Under the pieces are notes generated by a model. The model was not told the DNA's origin. It saw only the letters and a program-made list of their open reading frames with translations, and ran no database searches. A stretch of DNA of 64,000 bases, from the NCBI GenBank assembly GCA_026414765.1, contig JAOAIJ010000042.1, positions 171,900 to 235,899 on the forward strand. Reading direction: 5' to 3'. Position numbers and translations under genes: made by a program. Positions 44,785-54,070 of this stretch are shown here, piece by piece. This stretch comes from Clostridia bacterium (GTDB lineage: Bacteria; Bacillota; Clostridia; Acetivibrionales; DSM-27016). Numbering within the stretch: the stretch's first letter is position 1; each line of letters starts with the position of its first letter.

Positions 44785-45135
44785 TCATTTACCTTCTTGT
44801 ACTATATTATTTTTATCATCAACAAGCACTACTACTGGCTTGTATCCAGACTCAACCTGGTTAAAGTATTTATAGGACATTATTATAATTTTATCTTTAA
44901 TATTAACAAGTTTTGCGGCAGCACCATTAACACAGATTGTATTTGGCACCTTAGTCTTAATTACATAAGTTTCAAAACGTGCGCCATTTGCGATATCAGC
45001 AACCAAAACTTTTTCGTATTCAAGAATATTAGCACGTAGCATTAATTCCTCTGAAATTGTTATAGAGCCTTCATAATCAACGTTTGCATCTGTTATTGTC
45101 GCTCTATGAATTTTTGATTTCAACACTTCAATCAT
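44785..45135 (-). CDS. panD: aspartate 1-decarboxylase, pyruvoyl-dependent
   Basis: A 116-residue PanD: it cuts itself between Gly24 and Ser25 (YEGSITIS) to make the pyruvoyl group. Lys9 (KSKIHRATIT), Arg/Tyr in NGARFETYVI and the NGAAA loop are all in place. It turns L-aspartate into beta-alanine. Normally panD lies with panB and panC for pantothenate; here neither is near. Instead it sits 6 bp before the A-PCP gene, so its beta-alanine probably serves the pathway as a building block. Confidence 0.95.
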   Translation of the reverse strand: MIEVLKSKIHRATITDANVDYEGSITISEELMLRANILEYEKVLVADIANGARFETYVIKTKVPNTICVNGAAAKLVNIKDKIIIMSYKYFNQVESGYKPVVVLVDDKNNIVQEGK

Positions 45136-45240
45136 AATAGTTGTACTCCTTCCGCTAAACCTCTAATGCATAAGATGTTAAAATTTTACCCAATTTACGT
45201 TACACTAGTTACAATATTTAAATCTATTATTTTTATACTT

Positions 45241-47046
45241 TTACACTTCTTCCGTACTATACCATTGTTCTTGTGAACTGAACATTTTCGCATAAAGTCC
45301 ATTTGATGCCATCAACTCTTTATGGGTACCAATCTCAGCAAGTTTTCCTTTATCCATCACAATTATCCGATCAGCTAACTTAACTGAGCCTAACCGATGT
45401 GTAACAATAATAGCAGTCTTTTCCCTGGAAATTTTCGCAAAATGATTATATATGCTATATTCCTCTAGCGGATCGATTGCCGATGTCGGCTCATCCAACA
45501 CTACTAAATCATGATTCCGGTACAATCCCCTAGCTATTGCTACTCTCTGCCATTCACCCCCTGAAAGGTCAACTCCATCAAACTCTCTTGAAAGCATTGT
45601 GTCATACCCCATGGGAAAGGTTTCCTGTTTCTTGTCTAGTCCCGACATTTCTATGATTGCATCCAGTTGGGATTCATCTGTAGAAGCTGATATTTGACTA
45701 ATAGTAATATTCTCCTTTAACGTCATCTGATATTTCTGGAATTTTTGGAATACTGCAGAAACATCTGCAAACAGAGATTTCATAGAATAATCTTTTGTGT
45801 TTGCATCACCAATTAATATGTCCCCTTTGTCAGGCAAATACAGGCCTAACAGCAATCGAACAAGGGTGGTCTTACCTGATCCATTTTCTCCTACGATAGC
45901 AATGGTTTCTCCATTGTTGATTGAAAAACTCACATTATCTAGGGCATATGTTTCTGATACCGGATATTTGAAAGATATATTTTCAATGTGTATATCTACA
46001 TTTTTTGAAATGGGAGTGTTTTTACCTTCCCGTTCAGGCAGATCCATAAGTGAAAGAAAGTTTTGTATGGTTGTAAAATTCTTGGATATCCTGGCGCAAT
46101 GACCGCACACCACCTCGTCCATAATAGAAAACAATGCCGCAATAGAGTTGAAAACTGCAGCAAAAGCACCTGCGCTGATTTCGCCCTTCATCAAATAATA
46201 AAATAACAAGTACAATATCATTAGGTACCCAATCAATGTGAGCAATTTCATTGCCAACTCATACAAGTTTGTTTTGACATCAGCCTGTATCCTAAGTTTG
46301 TTGATTAGTCTAAGAGTGTCAGTAAAAAGCACCTGAAAGAACGGAAAAGCACCCAACATCCTTGTTTCTTTAAAATACTCACGCCCTACGATGCATGATT
46401 CATAGTACTCATTTTCACGCCTTACAGGCGCTGCTTTATCCTCGAATTTCGAAAACACTTTTGAGCGTATCAACTGTGTAGAAGCAGTTGGCACGAAAAC
46501 AATAATGATAGAAACTGACAGGATTGGTTTTAGATGAAACAGATATACTGCCATAAATACAAAGTAAGGTATGTAAAAACAGACTACGACAAAGAATGTT
46601 AAGATAAACCAAACTGCATTATTTTTTCCCTGTTCCGCCTTGTTGATATGATTCAGTATCTCGGTTTTCTCATAATCTATAGGGAGTAATTTCCCGATTT
46701 TTTTATGTATTTTTGATGTCAGCTTGCCATTTACTTTTTCAGCAAACATATTGGGAAGCAAGTTACTAGCAAAGTTGACCACCTGACTGAGAAAGTTTAT
46801 CAATACCAATAGCAAAAGTGCTTGAATAGCAATACTGCTACCCAGATTTTTTTGCACCATTTGAGTGGCGGAATCAAAAAAGCGCTGCATGAACATGGTA
46901 TTGACACCCCACGACAAGCCAAGTAATATGGAAGAAAGCTGAGCACAAACAAATAAGAGCGGAGCAGCCTTAAATATTATAGGCAATAATTTCATCAATA
47001 TGGAAAATATGTTAAGCTTTTTATCAGTGCCACTCAAATATACCAT
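45241..47046 (-). CDS. ABC exporter, fused permease and ATPase (half transporter 2)
   Basis: A 601-residue half transporter. About six membrane helices (residues 15-320) are followed by an ABC domain with GENGSGKTTLVRLL (Walker A), DLSGGEWQRVAIARG (signature) and LVVLDEPTSAIDP (Walker B and Glu). It has no N-terminal C39 peptidase, so it does not cut leaders itself. It overlaps the other half-transporter gene by 13 bp, so the two likely form a heterodimer that exports the mature product. Confidence 0.93.
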   Translation of the reverse strand: MVYLSGTDKKLNIFSILMKLLPIIFKAAPLLFVCAQLSSILLGLSWGVNTMFMQRFFDSATQMVQKNLGSSIAIQALLLLVLINFLSQVVNFASNLLPNMFAEKVNGKLTSKIHKKIGKLLPIDYEKTEILNHINKAEQGKNNAVWFILTFFVVVCFYIPYFVFMAVYLFHLKPILSVSIIIVFVPTASTQLIRSKVFSKFEDKAAPVRRENEYYESCIVGREYFKETRMLGAFPFFQVLFTDTLRLINKLRIQADVKTNLYELAMKLLTLIGYLMILYLLFYYLMKGEISAGAFAAVFNSIAALFSIMDEVVCGHCARISKNFTTIQNFLSLMDLPEREGKNTPISKNVDIHIENISFKYPVSETYALDNVSFSINNGETIAIVGENGSGKTTLVRLLLGLYLPDKGDILIGDANTKDYSMKSLFADVSAVFQKFQKYQMTLKENITISQISASTDESQLDAIIEMSGLDKKQETFPMGYDTMLSREFDGVDLSGGEWQRVAIARGLYRNHDLVVLDEPTSAIDPLEEYSIYNHFAKISREKTAIIVTHRLGSVKLADRIIVMDKGKLAEIGTHKELMASNGLYAKMFSSQEQWYSTEEV

Positions 47047-48824
47047 CCCCTTTGCTTTTCAAACATTTCGGCATACAAGCCGTTTTTTCTCATCAACTCG
47101 TCATGTGTACCTTGTTCAGCAACCATACCATCGTCAATGACCAGAATCTCATCTGCTAGTTTTGCTGCACCCAACCGGTGTGTGATAAATATAGTCAATT
47201 GTCCTGTGCTTATCTGACTGAAGTTTTGATAGATGTTGCTCTCCGCTATAGGGTCCAGTGCGGCTGTAGGCTCATCCAGTATCCGTACAGGAGCATCGCT
47301 AACAAGAGTCCTAGCCATGGCTATCCTTTGCCATTCTCCGCCCGAAAGATCCACCCCGTTTTCTTTGATCTTCCCTAGGGGAGATTGTATTCCGTCGAGC
47401 AGCTTTTCTGTCAAGTAGCCCAACCCGATCGATTCAAGAGCTGAACCAATCCTTTCTTTGTTGCTGCCTGCAATATTACCAAGCCTTACATTATCAAAAA
47501 GTGATATGCTATATTTTGCAAAGTCCTGATACACTATTGAAAAAATGGCTTTTAACTGTGCTGCCGTATAGGTTTTTATGTCTTTATTACCAATCAGTAT
47601 CTGACCCTCATACTCTCCATACAATCCGGTCAGCAATTTTGTTATAGTAGTTTTACCAGCACCATTTTTACCCACAAAGGCATATTGCTTTTTGGGATTG
47701 AGTTTCATTGAAAAATTTCTTAAAACATATTTGTCTATGCATGGGTATTTGAATGACACATTTTTAAACTCGATTGTAGGAGTTATCGTTTTCAATACAC
47801 TGATATCCGGTATATCGAGTACACCCGGCTGCTCAGACATAAAACTGAAATTGCTCAAATCTTTTAAGTATTCCATCTGATTTGCAAGATCATTTGTCAC
47901 AGAGGAAAGTTCCCAGGATGTCATCTGGACTAAATTGAAGGCGGCAGTGATAAGCGCGATAAAAAATCCAATTGAGATCGTTCCCACATTGAGCGGCGGA
48001 ATAAGAACACCAGCTATTAAAAACGAAACTAATACTGTGATGAGCCCGGCGCCTTTCATTTTAAGCAGTTCTTTCGCCTGTACCTTCAAAACGATCTTTC
48101 GGGCTATTTCAAATTTATCATACCATTTCTCATCTATATCATCGGTGTAGGAAAATAGGCTTCGTTCTTCAACATAATCGCGCTCAGTCAAGACATCATT
48201 CATATATCCAGCCCGTCTTTGATGGATTGATGCTTTTTTAAAACCATCGTAATTTGCTTTACCACTTTTTACAGAAATATAAAAAATGGGTACTGAAAAT
48301 GAGACTACGATAACTGCAGCCCACCAAACCTGTAAAGTCAATATAATGATATATGATGAAATATTGATGATCATATTGATCATATGCATAAGGATGTTTA
48401 ACCCTCTGGATATCCGTTCAGCAGGATTGTTGCAAACTCGGGCTATAAGTTCCCAATCGTCATTGTTTTCAATATGATGATATTCTAGAAGTGCTCTTTT
48501 TTGCATGATTGCACTTTGATATTGTTCTGTAAGCTTAGCTGTAAGTTTTATATCAATAAAGTTAATCAGAACCTTGTCTATATTCTGATATGCAATAATA
48601 CCTATTAGCATAAAAAGAGGCAGATAAATGTCATTGAATTGCCGTTTGTTATTGAATATGGAAAAAGCGGTATCAATGAAATTTGCCGTAAACACAATCT
48701 GTAATGAGGGTATAAATGCCGTAATAATCCGGTCTATAATTTTTATTGATGCACTGGTAGGTGAAACGACAAATGGTATCCTTACCAAATCTAAAAGGTT
48801 GAACTTTTTGCTTTGGATCTTCAT
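47034..48824 (-). CDS. ABC exporter, fused permease and ATPase (half transporter 1)
   Basis: 596 residues; about six membrane helices (20-310) then an ABC domain with GKNGAGKTTITKLL, DLSGGEWQRIAMART and VRILDEPTAALDP. Both halves of the pair keep the catalytic Glu. Like its partner it lacks a peptidase domain. Same operon as the radical SAM genes, 128 bp after the last of them; this gap holds a short tandem repeat. Confidence 0.93.
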   Translation of the reverse strand: MKIQSKKFNLLDLVRIPFVVSPTSASIKIIDRIITAFIPSLQIVFTANFIDTAFSIFNNKRQFNDIYLPLFMLIGIIAYQNIDKVLINFIDIKLTAKLTEQYQSAIMQKRALLEYHHIENNDDWELIARVCNNPAERISRGLNILMHMINMIINISSYIIILTLQVWWAAVIVVSFSVPIFYISVKSGKANYDGFKKASIHQRRAGYMNDVLTERDYVEERSLFSYTDDIDEKWYDKFEIARKIVLKVQAKELLKMKGAGLITVLVSFLIAGVLIPPLNVGTISIGFFIALITAAFNLVQMTSWELSSVTNDLANQMEYLKDLSNFSFMSEQPGVLDIPDISVLKTITPTIEFKNVSFKYPCIDKYVLRNFSMKLNPKKQYAFVGKNGAGKTTITKLLTGLYGEYEGQILIGNKDIKTYTAAQLKAIFSIVYQDFAKYSISLFDNVRLGNIAGSNKERIGSALESIGLGYLTEKLLDGIQSPLGKIKENGVDLSGGEWQRIAMARTLVSDAPVRILDEPTAALDPIAESNIYQNFSQISTGQLTIFITHRLGAAKLADEILVIDDGMVAEQGTHDELMRKNGLYAEMFEKQRGWYI

Positions 48825-48908
48825 ATAGTTTTCTCCTTGTATAGTGGTCCATAAGTATTTTAGTCTGATAAGCCTACACTCCGTTTAATAATCATGTAAG
48901 ACTTAGAT

Positions 48909-48938
48909 ATCTCTAAACATCTCTAAATATCTCTATTA
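48909..48938. repeat. three tandem copies of a ten-mer ATCTCTAAAY
   Basis: ATCTCTAAAC, ATCTCTAAAT and ATCTCTATTA in direct tandem in the gap between the fourth radical SAM gene and the first ABC gene. Role unknown; it could affect RNA processing between the modification and export parts of the operon. Confidence 0.4.
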
Positions 48939-48952
48939 GTTATAACTATATA

Positions 48953-50053
48953 TCATGCCTTAATAAATCTTGACAATAGTTTAGCTCTTTTCATAGTAAT
49001 ACATTTTCTGCATATAAAATCCTTATCAGGTTCTTTCTTGCCAAAAACATATTGTCTCAAAGATATGGCTTTTTCCGTCAACAGTATGTCCTCAATCTCT
49101 CCATCGGCAATGTTGCCTAAAACATAATTCTGATGGTAGTCATTATAGCATAGGTAACATTCCCCATTGACAGATACATTCAGCCAATTCAATATCCAGT
49201 TGCATCCTCCATATAATTTACCATTTATATTAACATTTTGACAATAACGATTATCTAGAAGACCTGCACGGTCGAAAGTCTCCCAACTGTTGATTTTATT
49301 AAATTTTTCTTTAAATCTTTGCTGTATATGAGGTAAATTGTGTTCTAATTCCTTTTTTGTTCCCTGAATAGAAAAAGTGACAGGTAAACCGATACCCAAT
49401 GCATAGTCAATATTTCTCAATACCTTGTCCAGGTTACTATATCTAGTCATTTTTTCAAATTCATCCTGTACCACACTGGGTAGATTAAAACATACAAACG
49501 CCAGCACATCAGTTTCTTTAAGATAATTCATCATATCTTTGGATAAATTACTTCCATTGGTATGCAGCCTCAATTTTAAATCAGTCGTTGTGAGGTATTT
49601 GACCCGTTCAAGAAAAAACTTGTCAAGGGTAGGTTCATTACAAAAACAAAAAGTAACATTTTTTATGGTTTTATGCCTAACGGCCTTATCGATGGTTTGT
49701 TTGAACAAATCCATGGACATTTTTTTTGGAGGCTTTGGCTGTGTGCTTACAGGACAATACTCACAGCGCCAATTACAATGAGCACATATTTCTATTTCAA
49801 CATTTTCGATATTAGTAAGTTTCCAAGTATCCTCTATAGAAATTATGAGCTTATTATTGATCAAGTAGTCAATGTCTTTTTTGCTAGAACAATTTATTAA
49901 TTGGTTGTAATCTTTTGGTGTATGACAGTCTTTTAATATGGACAAATATCTGATATCGTGATCCTTATTATACAGGAAGTCCCTTACCATACTTTTGTTT
50001 TTATTGAAAATATCCTTGAGCACCATCAGGTATGGAGATGTTTGTAACAACAT
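48953..50053 (-). CDS. radical SAM enzyme with SPASM-like C-terminus (fourth in operon)
   Basis: A 366-residue protein with the cluster motif CNWRCEYC (Cys93, 97, 100) after an N-terminal helical part. Where most members have GGEP this one has FCNEPTLD, a variant SAM-binding loop. The C-terminal Cys set (GGCNW, CYLCYND, and FICRKC near the end) suggests at least one auxiliary cluster. The N-terminal 85 residues may bind the peptide. It is probably a peptide- or small-molecule-modifying enzyme distinct from the other three. Confidence 0.87.
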   Translation of the reverse strand: MLLQTSPYLMVLKDIFNKNKSMVRDFLYNKDHDIRYLSILKDCHTPKDYNQLINCSSKKDIDYLINNKLIISIEDTWKLTNIENVEIEICAHCNWRCEYCPVSTQPKPPKKMSMDLFKQTIDKAVRHKTIKNVTFCFCNEPTLDKFFLERVKYLTTTDLKLRLHTNGSNLSKDMMNYLKETDVLAFVCFNLPSVVQDEFEKMTRYSNLDKVLRNIDYALGIGLPVTFSIQGTKKELEHNLPHIQQRFKEKFNKINSWETFDRAGLLDNRYCQNVNINGKLYGGCNWILNWLNVSVNGECYLCYNDYHQNYVLGNIADGEIEDILLTEKAISLRQYVFGKKEPDKDFICRKCITMKRAKLLSRFIKA

Positions 50054-50080
50054 ATTCGCTCCCTCTTATATTCCATTTAT

Positions 50081-51526
50081 TTATTGAAATACTTTTCTCC
50101 TGGTAAGATATTGGTAAAGCCTTTCAAACAGTTCAGGTTTATTGAAGCTAAGATATGCAACCAGCTTTATAGAAAGCAAACATAATTTTTGATTTACAAC
50201 ACAAAAAGCCCGATCAGGCTCCTTTATATCCGAATTCTTCAAGTACGAGTTGTAATAACAATCACCACCGCAGATGATATTTGCCCAACAGTTTTTACAT
50301 GCCGAACGGTTAAAGATGAGCATATCATAGAATGCGTCAACCTTTTTTTCATCTACACCATCAAAAATATTACCTAGCTTGAATTCTGCCTTTCCGACAA
50401 AACTATCACAGGGATAAATATCTCCATTAGCTGCGAAACTGAGCTTGTTGCGTCCAGCCATGCATCGGTATACTGCTGCGTCCCGGAGAATTAGCCTGAT
50501 TATGATCTTACCCATGTAATCATTGCCATTTAAAATCATTTTAAGATAAGAGATATCGTTTTCTTCCTGTACTTTCCGGATTAGAAAATCAACCAATTCA
50601 GTATACAATCCAATAAAATGCTCGGTATTTTTATGATTTAACGCAAAGTTATTTTCTTCTGAGGATCTTACTATTTTCATCTGGATATTTCTTACCCCCA
50701 GATTTTTATGATGTTCCATTATCTCTACTAGGCTCTTGGTCTGCGCAGTGACAACAGTAAGCATCCAAACATCACGGAAGTAGTTATTATAGCTGGTGTT
50801 ATGGATGATATTTGAGAGGTGATTGAGAACCTGGTCATAGGAGCTTTTGTTATCAGAAAAAACCCTGAACATGTCATTGACGTCTTTAGGACCGTCCAGA
50901 CTAACTCCCAAACCAATATTATGTTTATTCAAATAATAGGCTTTTTCATTATTTAGAAGAATCCCGTTACTACATACCCATATATCAAGTGATTTGCCAT
51001 GTTCCTTAAAAACGGTATCACCTATTCTTCTGGCTTCCTTTATCATGTCGAAATTCAGTAGCGGTTCTCCGCCACTGACAAAATCAAGCCTGAACTGCTC
51101 ACACGATTGGAAGTCATTGTAACACAGCACAAAACGATATATTTGTTCAATCATGGAACTATCCATAACAGGATTTAGGCCATCATAATTCTCCCCCGAC
51201 TCAGCAAAACAATATTTACAAGCCAAGTTGCACTTATGGATGGTGGGGAATGAAAAATATGCTTTTTTATAATTCTTCATTATTTCACAGCTGAGGTTAA
51301 TATCAGAAATCATCAGCTTATTTTCGAGCAAGGTAGATATATCTTCATAAATTGGCTCCAAGCTGCTTTTTTTTATGTCATCTAGACTCCTAACAGGTTC
51401 TTCGTGATTTAAATAATGCTCCAAACAGTTATGTATTTCTTCATCCATCTGGATAAACAGTAAATTGTAATAATCGAATATAAAATGCTGATCATTTACT
51501 TGCATGGTAAAAAAATGATTTTTCAT
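50081..51526 (-). CDS. radical SAM/SPASM peptide maturase (third in operon)
   Basis: A 481-residue protein with CNLACKYC (Cys99, 103, 106), SGGEPLLNFD, and a SPASM region YPCDSF, then CKNCWANIICGGDCYYN and a last Cys in RAFCVVN. This is the anSME/peptide-maturase arrangement with two auxiliary [4Fe-4S] clusters. Residues 1-90 form a separate recognition-like part. It lies 16 bp after the BtrH-like gene. It likely forms a cross-link, epimer or oxidation on the precursor peptide. Confidence 0.9.
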   Translation of the reverse strand: MKNHFFTMQVNDQHFIFDYYNLLFIQMDEEIHNCLEHYLNHEEPVRSLDDIKKSSLEPIYEDISTLLENKLMISDINLSCEIMKNYKKAYFSFPTIHKCNLACKYCFAESGENYDGLNPVMDSSMIEQIYRFVLCYNDFQSCEQFRLDFVSGGEPLLNFDMIKEARRIGDTVFKEHGKSLDIWVCSNGILLNNEKAYYLNKHNIGLGVSLDGPKDVNDMFRVFSDNKSSYDQVLNHLSNIIHNTSYNNYFRDVWMLTVVTAQTKSLVEIMEHHKNLGVRNIQMKIVRSSEENNFALNHKNTEHFIGLYTELVDFLIRKVQEENDISYLKMILNGNDYMGKIIIRLILRDAAVYRCMAGRNKLSFAANGDIYPCDSFVGKAEFKLGNIFDGVDEKKVDAFYDMLIFNRSACKNCWANIICGGDCYYNSYLKNSDIKEPDRAFCVVNQKLCLLSIKLVAYLSFNKPELFERLYQYLTRRKVFQ

Positions 51527-51541
51527 ATCCTGTATCTTTCC

Positions 51542-52558
51542 TTATCCTTTTATACTTTTTACAAGGCAGCTATACAAATGGAACTCACTTTCTAAAATAT
51601 TCAGGTAAAATCTATCAAGTTTAATTCTGTCGATATGCATTTTCGCTATATTTGTCTTTAATAAAAAAGTGAGAAATATATTCCACTTGGTAATATTATT
51701 GTCCATGAAATATAGTATATCGTTATACGCTTTTCCAAGATGCTGTCCTAAGCTTTTGAAATAATGAAAAAAAAGTATCTTTTCCCGGTAATACATATAC
51801 AAGCTTTTATGGAGAAATCCAATGTTTGTGGAACCATTAGCGGAAATATCATCATTCAACCAGTTCTTCAACCGCATCAAGCCTTCTATCCCTCTAAAAC
51901 CATAAGTAACATCTTTTCCGAAAAAATTCGAAATTGCCCTATCCATGGTTATTTTCACGATATTGGCAACATTCTCAAATGAAGGTACTGTATGTAATAC
52001 GCTCCACACATTATTTATGGCATATCCCGAGAAGGGATTTTCCTCGGATGGATTGGCTGATGACCAACTATCAAAAAAATCCTTATAGGATAAAGTTCCT
52101 TGATACTTGTCCTGATCATAATAATCCACTATATAGAGCTGCTTTTGGCTGTCATCATACCCACCGATTATAAGTGCATGTGATGCGTGATGCTTCAAAT
52201 AATAGTTTTTTTTGTATGGTAAATAAAAAACATCAGTAGAAGCGATGACAGGAACGCCACAGTCAATCTTGTGAATAATATCCGGAAAATTGTGCGCACT
52301 GGTTTTGATTTTTGGATCATGCGTAGTAAAACAATCCATAAATATATCCAGCAAAGGATTTTTGTTAAACCAAATCGCATACCCCGATGATAATTTCTCT
52401 TTTATAATAACGTGCATACAGGGAGCACAGTTTAAATAAGCAAGCGCATGATCCACTTTATGATAATTCAATAACTGCTTGACACAATTTTTCAAACAGA
52501 AATACCTGAAGTTTTCATTATATTCAAAAGTGCTTTTGAACAAGCTCTCAATAATCAT
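51542..52558 (-). CDS. BtrH-like acyltransferase (papain-like cysteine fold)
   Basis: A 338-residue protein. Its N-terminal half matches the BtrH_N pattern: an early Cys (CLKNCVKQLLNYH; Cys25 the likely nucleophile), then GVPVIASTDVFYLPYKKNYY, KHHASHALIIGGYDD (catalytic His) and IVDYYD (Asp). BtrH in butirosin biosynthesis moves an aminoacyl group from an acyl carrier protein onto an amine. The C-terminal half is helical and unknown. It lies 6 bp after a free acyl carrier protein gene in an operon with PanD and A-PCP. It is thus the best candidate to transfer the beta-alanyl unit to the peptide or another acceptor. Confidence 0.82.
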   Translation of the reverse strand: MIIESLFKSTFEYNENFRYFCLKNCVKQLLNYHKVDHALAYLNCAPCMHVIIKEKLSSGYAIWFNKNPLLDIFMDCFTTHDPKIKTSAHNFPDIIHKIDCGVPVIASTDVFYLPYKKNYYLKHHASHALIIGGYDDSQKQLYIVDYYDQDKYQGTLSYKDFFDSWSSANPSEENPFSGYAINNVWSVLHTVPSFENVANIVKITMDRAISNFFGKDVTYGFRGIEGLMRLKNWLNDDISANGSTNIGFLHKSLYMYYREKILFFHYFKSLGQHLGKAYNDILYFMDNNITKWNIFLTFLLKTNIAKMHIDRIKLDRFYLNILESEFHLYSCLVKSIKG

Positions 52559-52563
52559 GGTTG

Positions 52564-52818
52564 TTATTTTACATTTTCTATGAATTTTATCACATCATTG
52601 ACTGTTTTTAGTGACGCTATTTTTTCTTCCTCAAAATCTACATCAAATTCGATTTCTAACTGGGTGACCAAATCAACGATGTCAATTGAAGAAAGTCCTA
52701 AAGTAACAGCCTCATTCTCACCACTTGCTTCCCTAAGAAACTCATTACCTGTCAACTCCACTTCCTGGCCGATTATTTCCTTGATAATATTCTGCATAGT
52801 TTTCATTTTTTCGCTCAT
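52564..52818 (-). CDS. acyl carrier protein
   Basis: An 84-residue acidic four-helix carrier protein. The phosphopantetheine site is Ser44 in LGLSSIDIVDL, with Ser instead of the usual Asp before it. It lies between a radical SAM gene and the BtrH-like gene with gaps of 14 and 6 bp, so it is the second carrier protein of the pathway besides the PCP of the A-PCP protein. It may carry the acyl group seen by the BtrH-like enzyme or an intermediate worked on by a radical SAM enzyme. Confidence 0.93.
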   Translation of the reverse strand: MSEKMKTMQNIIKEIIGQEVELTGNEFLREASGENEAVTLGLSSIDIVDLVTQLEIEFDVDFEEEKIASLKTVNDVIKFIENVK

Positions 52819-52831
52819 TTTGATTCCTCCT

Positions 52832-54070
52832 TCATAACCATTTTTTAACTCTATTTTTTATTACTGATTCACATAACAGGCTCAACTGTTTACAACCAAA
52901 CTGCTCAACATACTGGTCCCGAACTTTTGCGCACAGGCTGATACAGACAGGTAAATACTTACATGCATAGCACTTTTCTTTTACCTCAGGGCAGTAGGAC
53001 ATCCAGTCCAAAAATGTCTGATTTGTCGTAATGCCTTCTTCGGTACTGCCTATTTTATATGACTCATCACCCATTTCTACAGGACACTTGTACATATTAC
53101 CCCTTGGATCAATAGCAAAATCGAAGTTCCGTTGTGCATTGCATATGGACAGATATGGTTTCAGCCCTCCCCAATAACAGTTTTTATACTTGTCCGAGCT
53201 TGAAAGCATCTTTGCAAAGGTTTTGCTTTCCAGTATCTTTGTTGTACAACTGCTGTTGCAGTACATGCGCGGAGAAAGTGTGAACTGCAGGTTGTTGGAA
53301 CCGATATCTCTGAGCGAATCGATTAGGTCATCAATTGAATGATAGTTGTCCTGGTCGATCACCATCCTGACAACGATATCTAATGCGCCGACCGTCAGAG
53401 CCAAATTGTCTTTTATACAATCAAAGGTCTCCCCGCCATCCTTTGTTTTTCTTCTCCTATTGTGTATCTCCGCCGGGCCGTCAAGCGTCACCACAATTTT
53501 TTGAAGGCCTGCCTTTTTCAATTTCCCAATTGTCGCTTCATCCAGTAATGACCCATTTGTAATGACAGTCGAATAGACCGGTACGGAGGTACGGTTTCTC
53601 AACCTTGACTCAAGGTATATTATTGTATCAACCGCAGTCAAGGGTTCGCCGCCGCCGCCCCATGTGATGTTAATTTGTTCGGCATTCCTGCTCAGCGATA
53701 GAAGGAATGCAAGGACGGAGTTGGCGGTCTTCTTGTCCATCCTGTCCTGGTTGGCATGGTTTGCAAAGCAGTAATCGCAGCTGAAATTACAGACCATGGA
53801 TGGTATGAGGAATATGTTCAGTATTCGGGAATTGTATCTGGCCGCATTGTATGAATAGCTTATAAGCTGTTTCTCATCAATGCCGGCATCGACAATGAAC
53901 CCACACCGTATAAGCTGGGCCTGGATATCCTGATCCATTTCATCTATTTGCTCCCAATCAAAACCCTTGTCTAGCAAAAAGTTATCGGTGATGGTATTGT
54001 AGATGAAATCCCGGCCTTCAACACCTATTTTTACATTGAACTTTGAAATCTTCAACTCTGCTTTTCCCAT
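52832..54070 (-). CDS. radical SAM/SPASM enzyme (second in operon)
   Basis: About 412 residues from ATG 54070 (GAAGG nine bases upstream; an in-frame TTG lies nine bases earlier). Motifs are CNFSCDYC (Cys94, 98, 101), WGGGGEPLTAVD and the SPASM end YKCPVE, CYACKYLPVCISLC with a last Cys near LLCES. The first 80 residues form a PqqD-like or other recognition part. It overlaps the GNAT gene by 19 bp. Function on the precursor peptide is inferred from context. Confidence 0.9.
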   Translation of the reverse strand: MGKAELKISKFNVKIGVEGRDFIYNTITDNFLLDKGFDWEQIDEMDQDIQAQLIRCGFIVDAGIDEKQLISYSYNAARYNSRILNIFLIPSMVCNFSCDYCFANHANQDRMDKKTANSVLAFLLSLSRNAEQINITWGGGGEPLTAVDTIIYLESRLRNRTSVPVYSTVITNGSLLDEATIGKLKKAGLQKIVVTLDGPAEIHNRRRKTKDGGETFDCIKDNLALTVGALDIVVRMVIDQDNYHSIDDLIDSLRDIGSNNLQFTLSPRMYCNSSCTTKILESKTFAKMLSSSDKYKNCYWGGLKPYLSICNAQRNFDFAIDPRGNMYKCPVEMGDESYKIGSTEEGITTNQTFLDWMSYCPEVKEKCYACKYLPVCISLCAKVRDQYVEQFGCKQLSLLCESVIKNRVKKWL

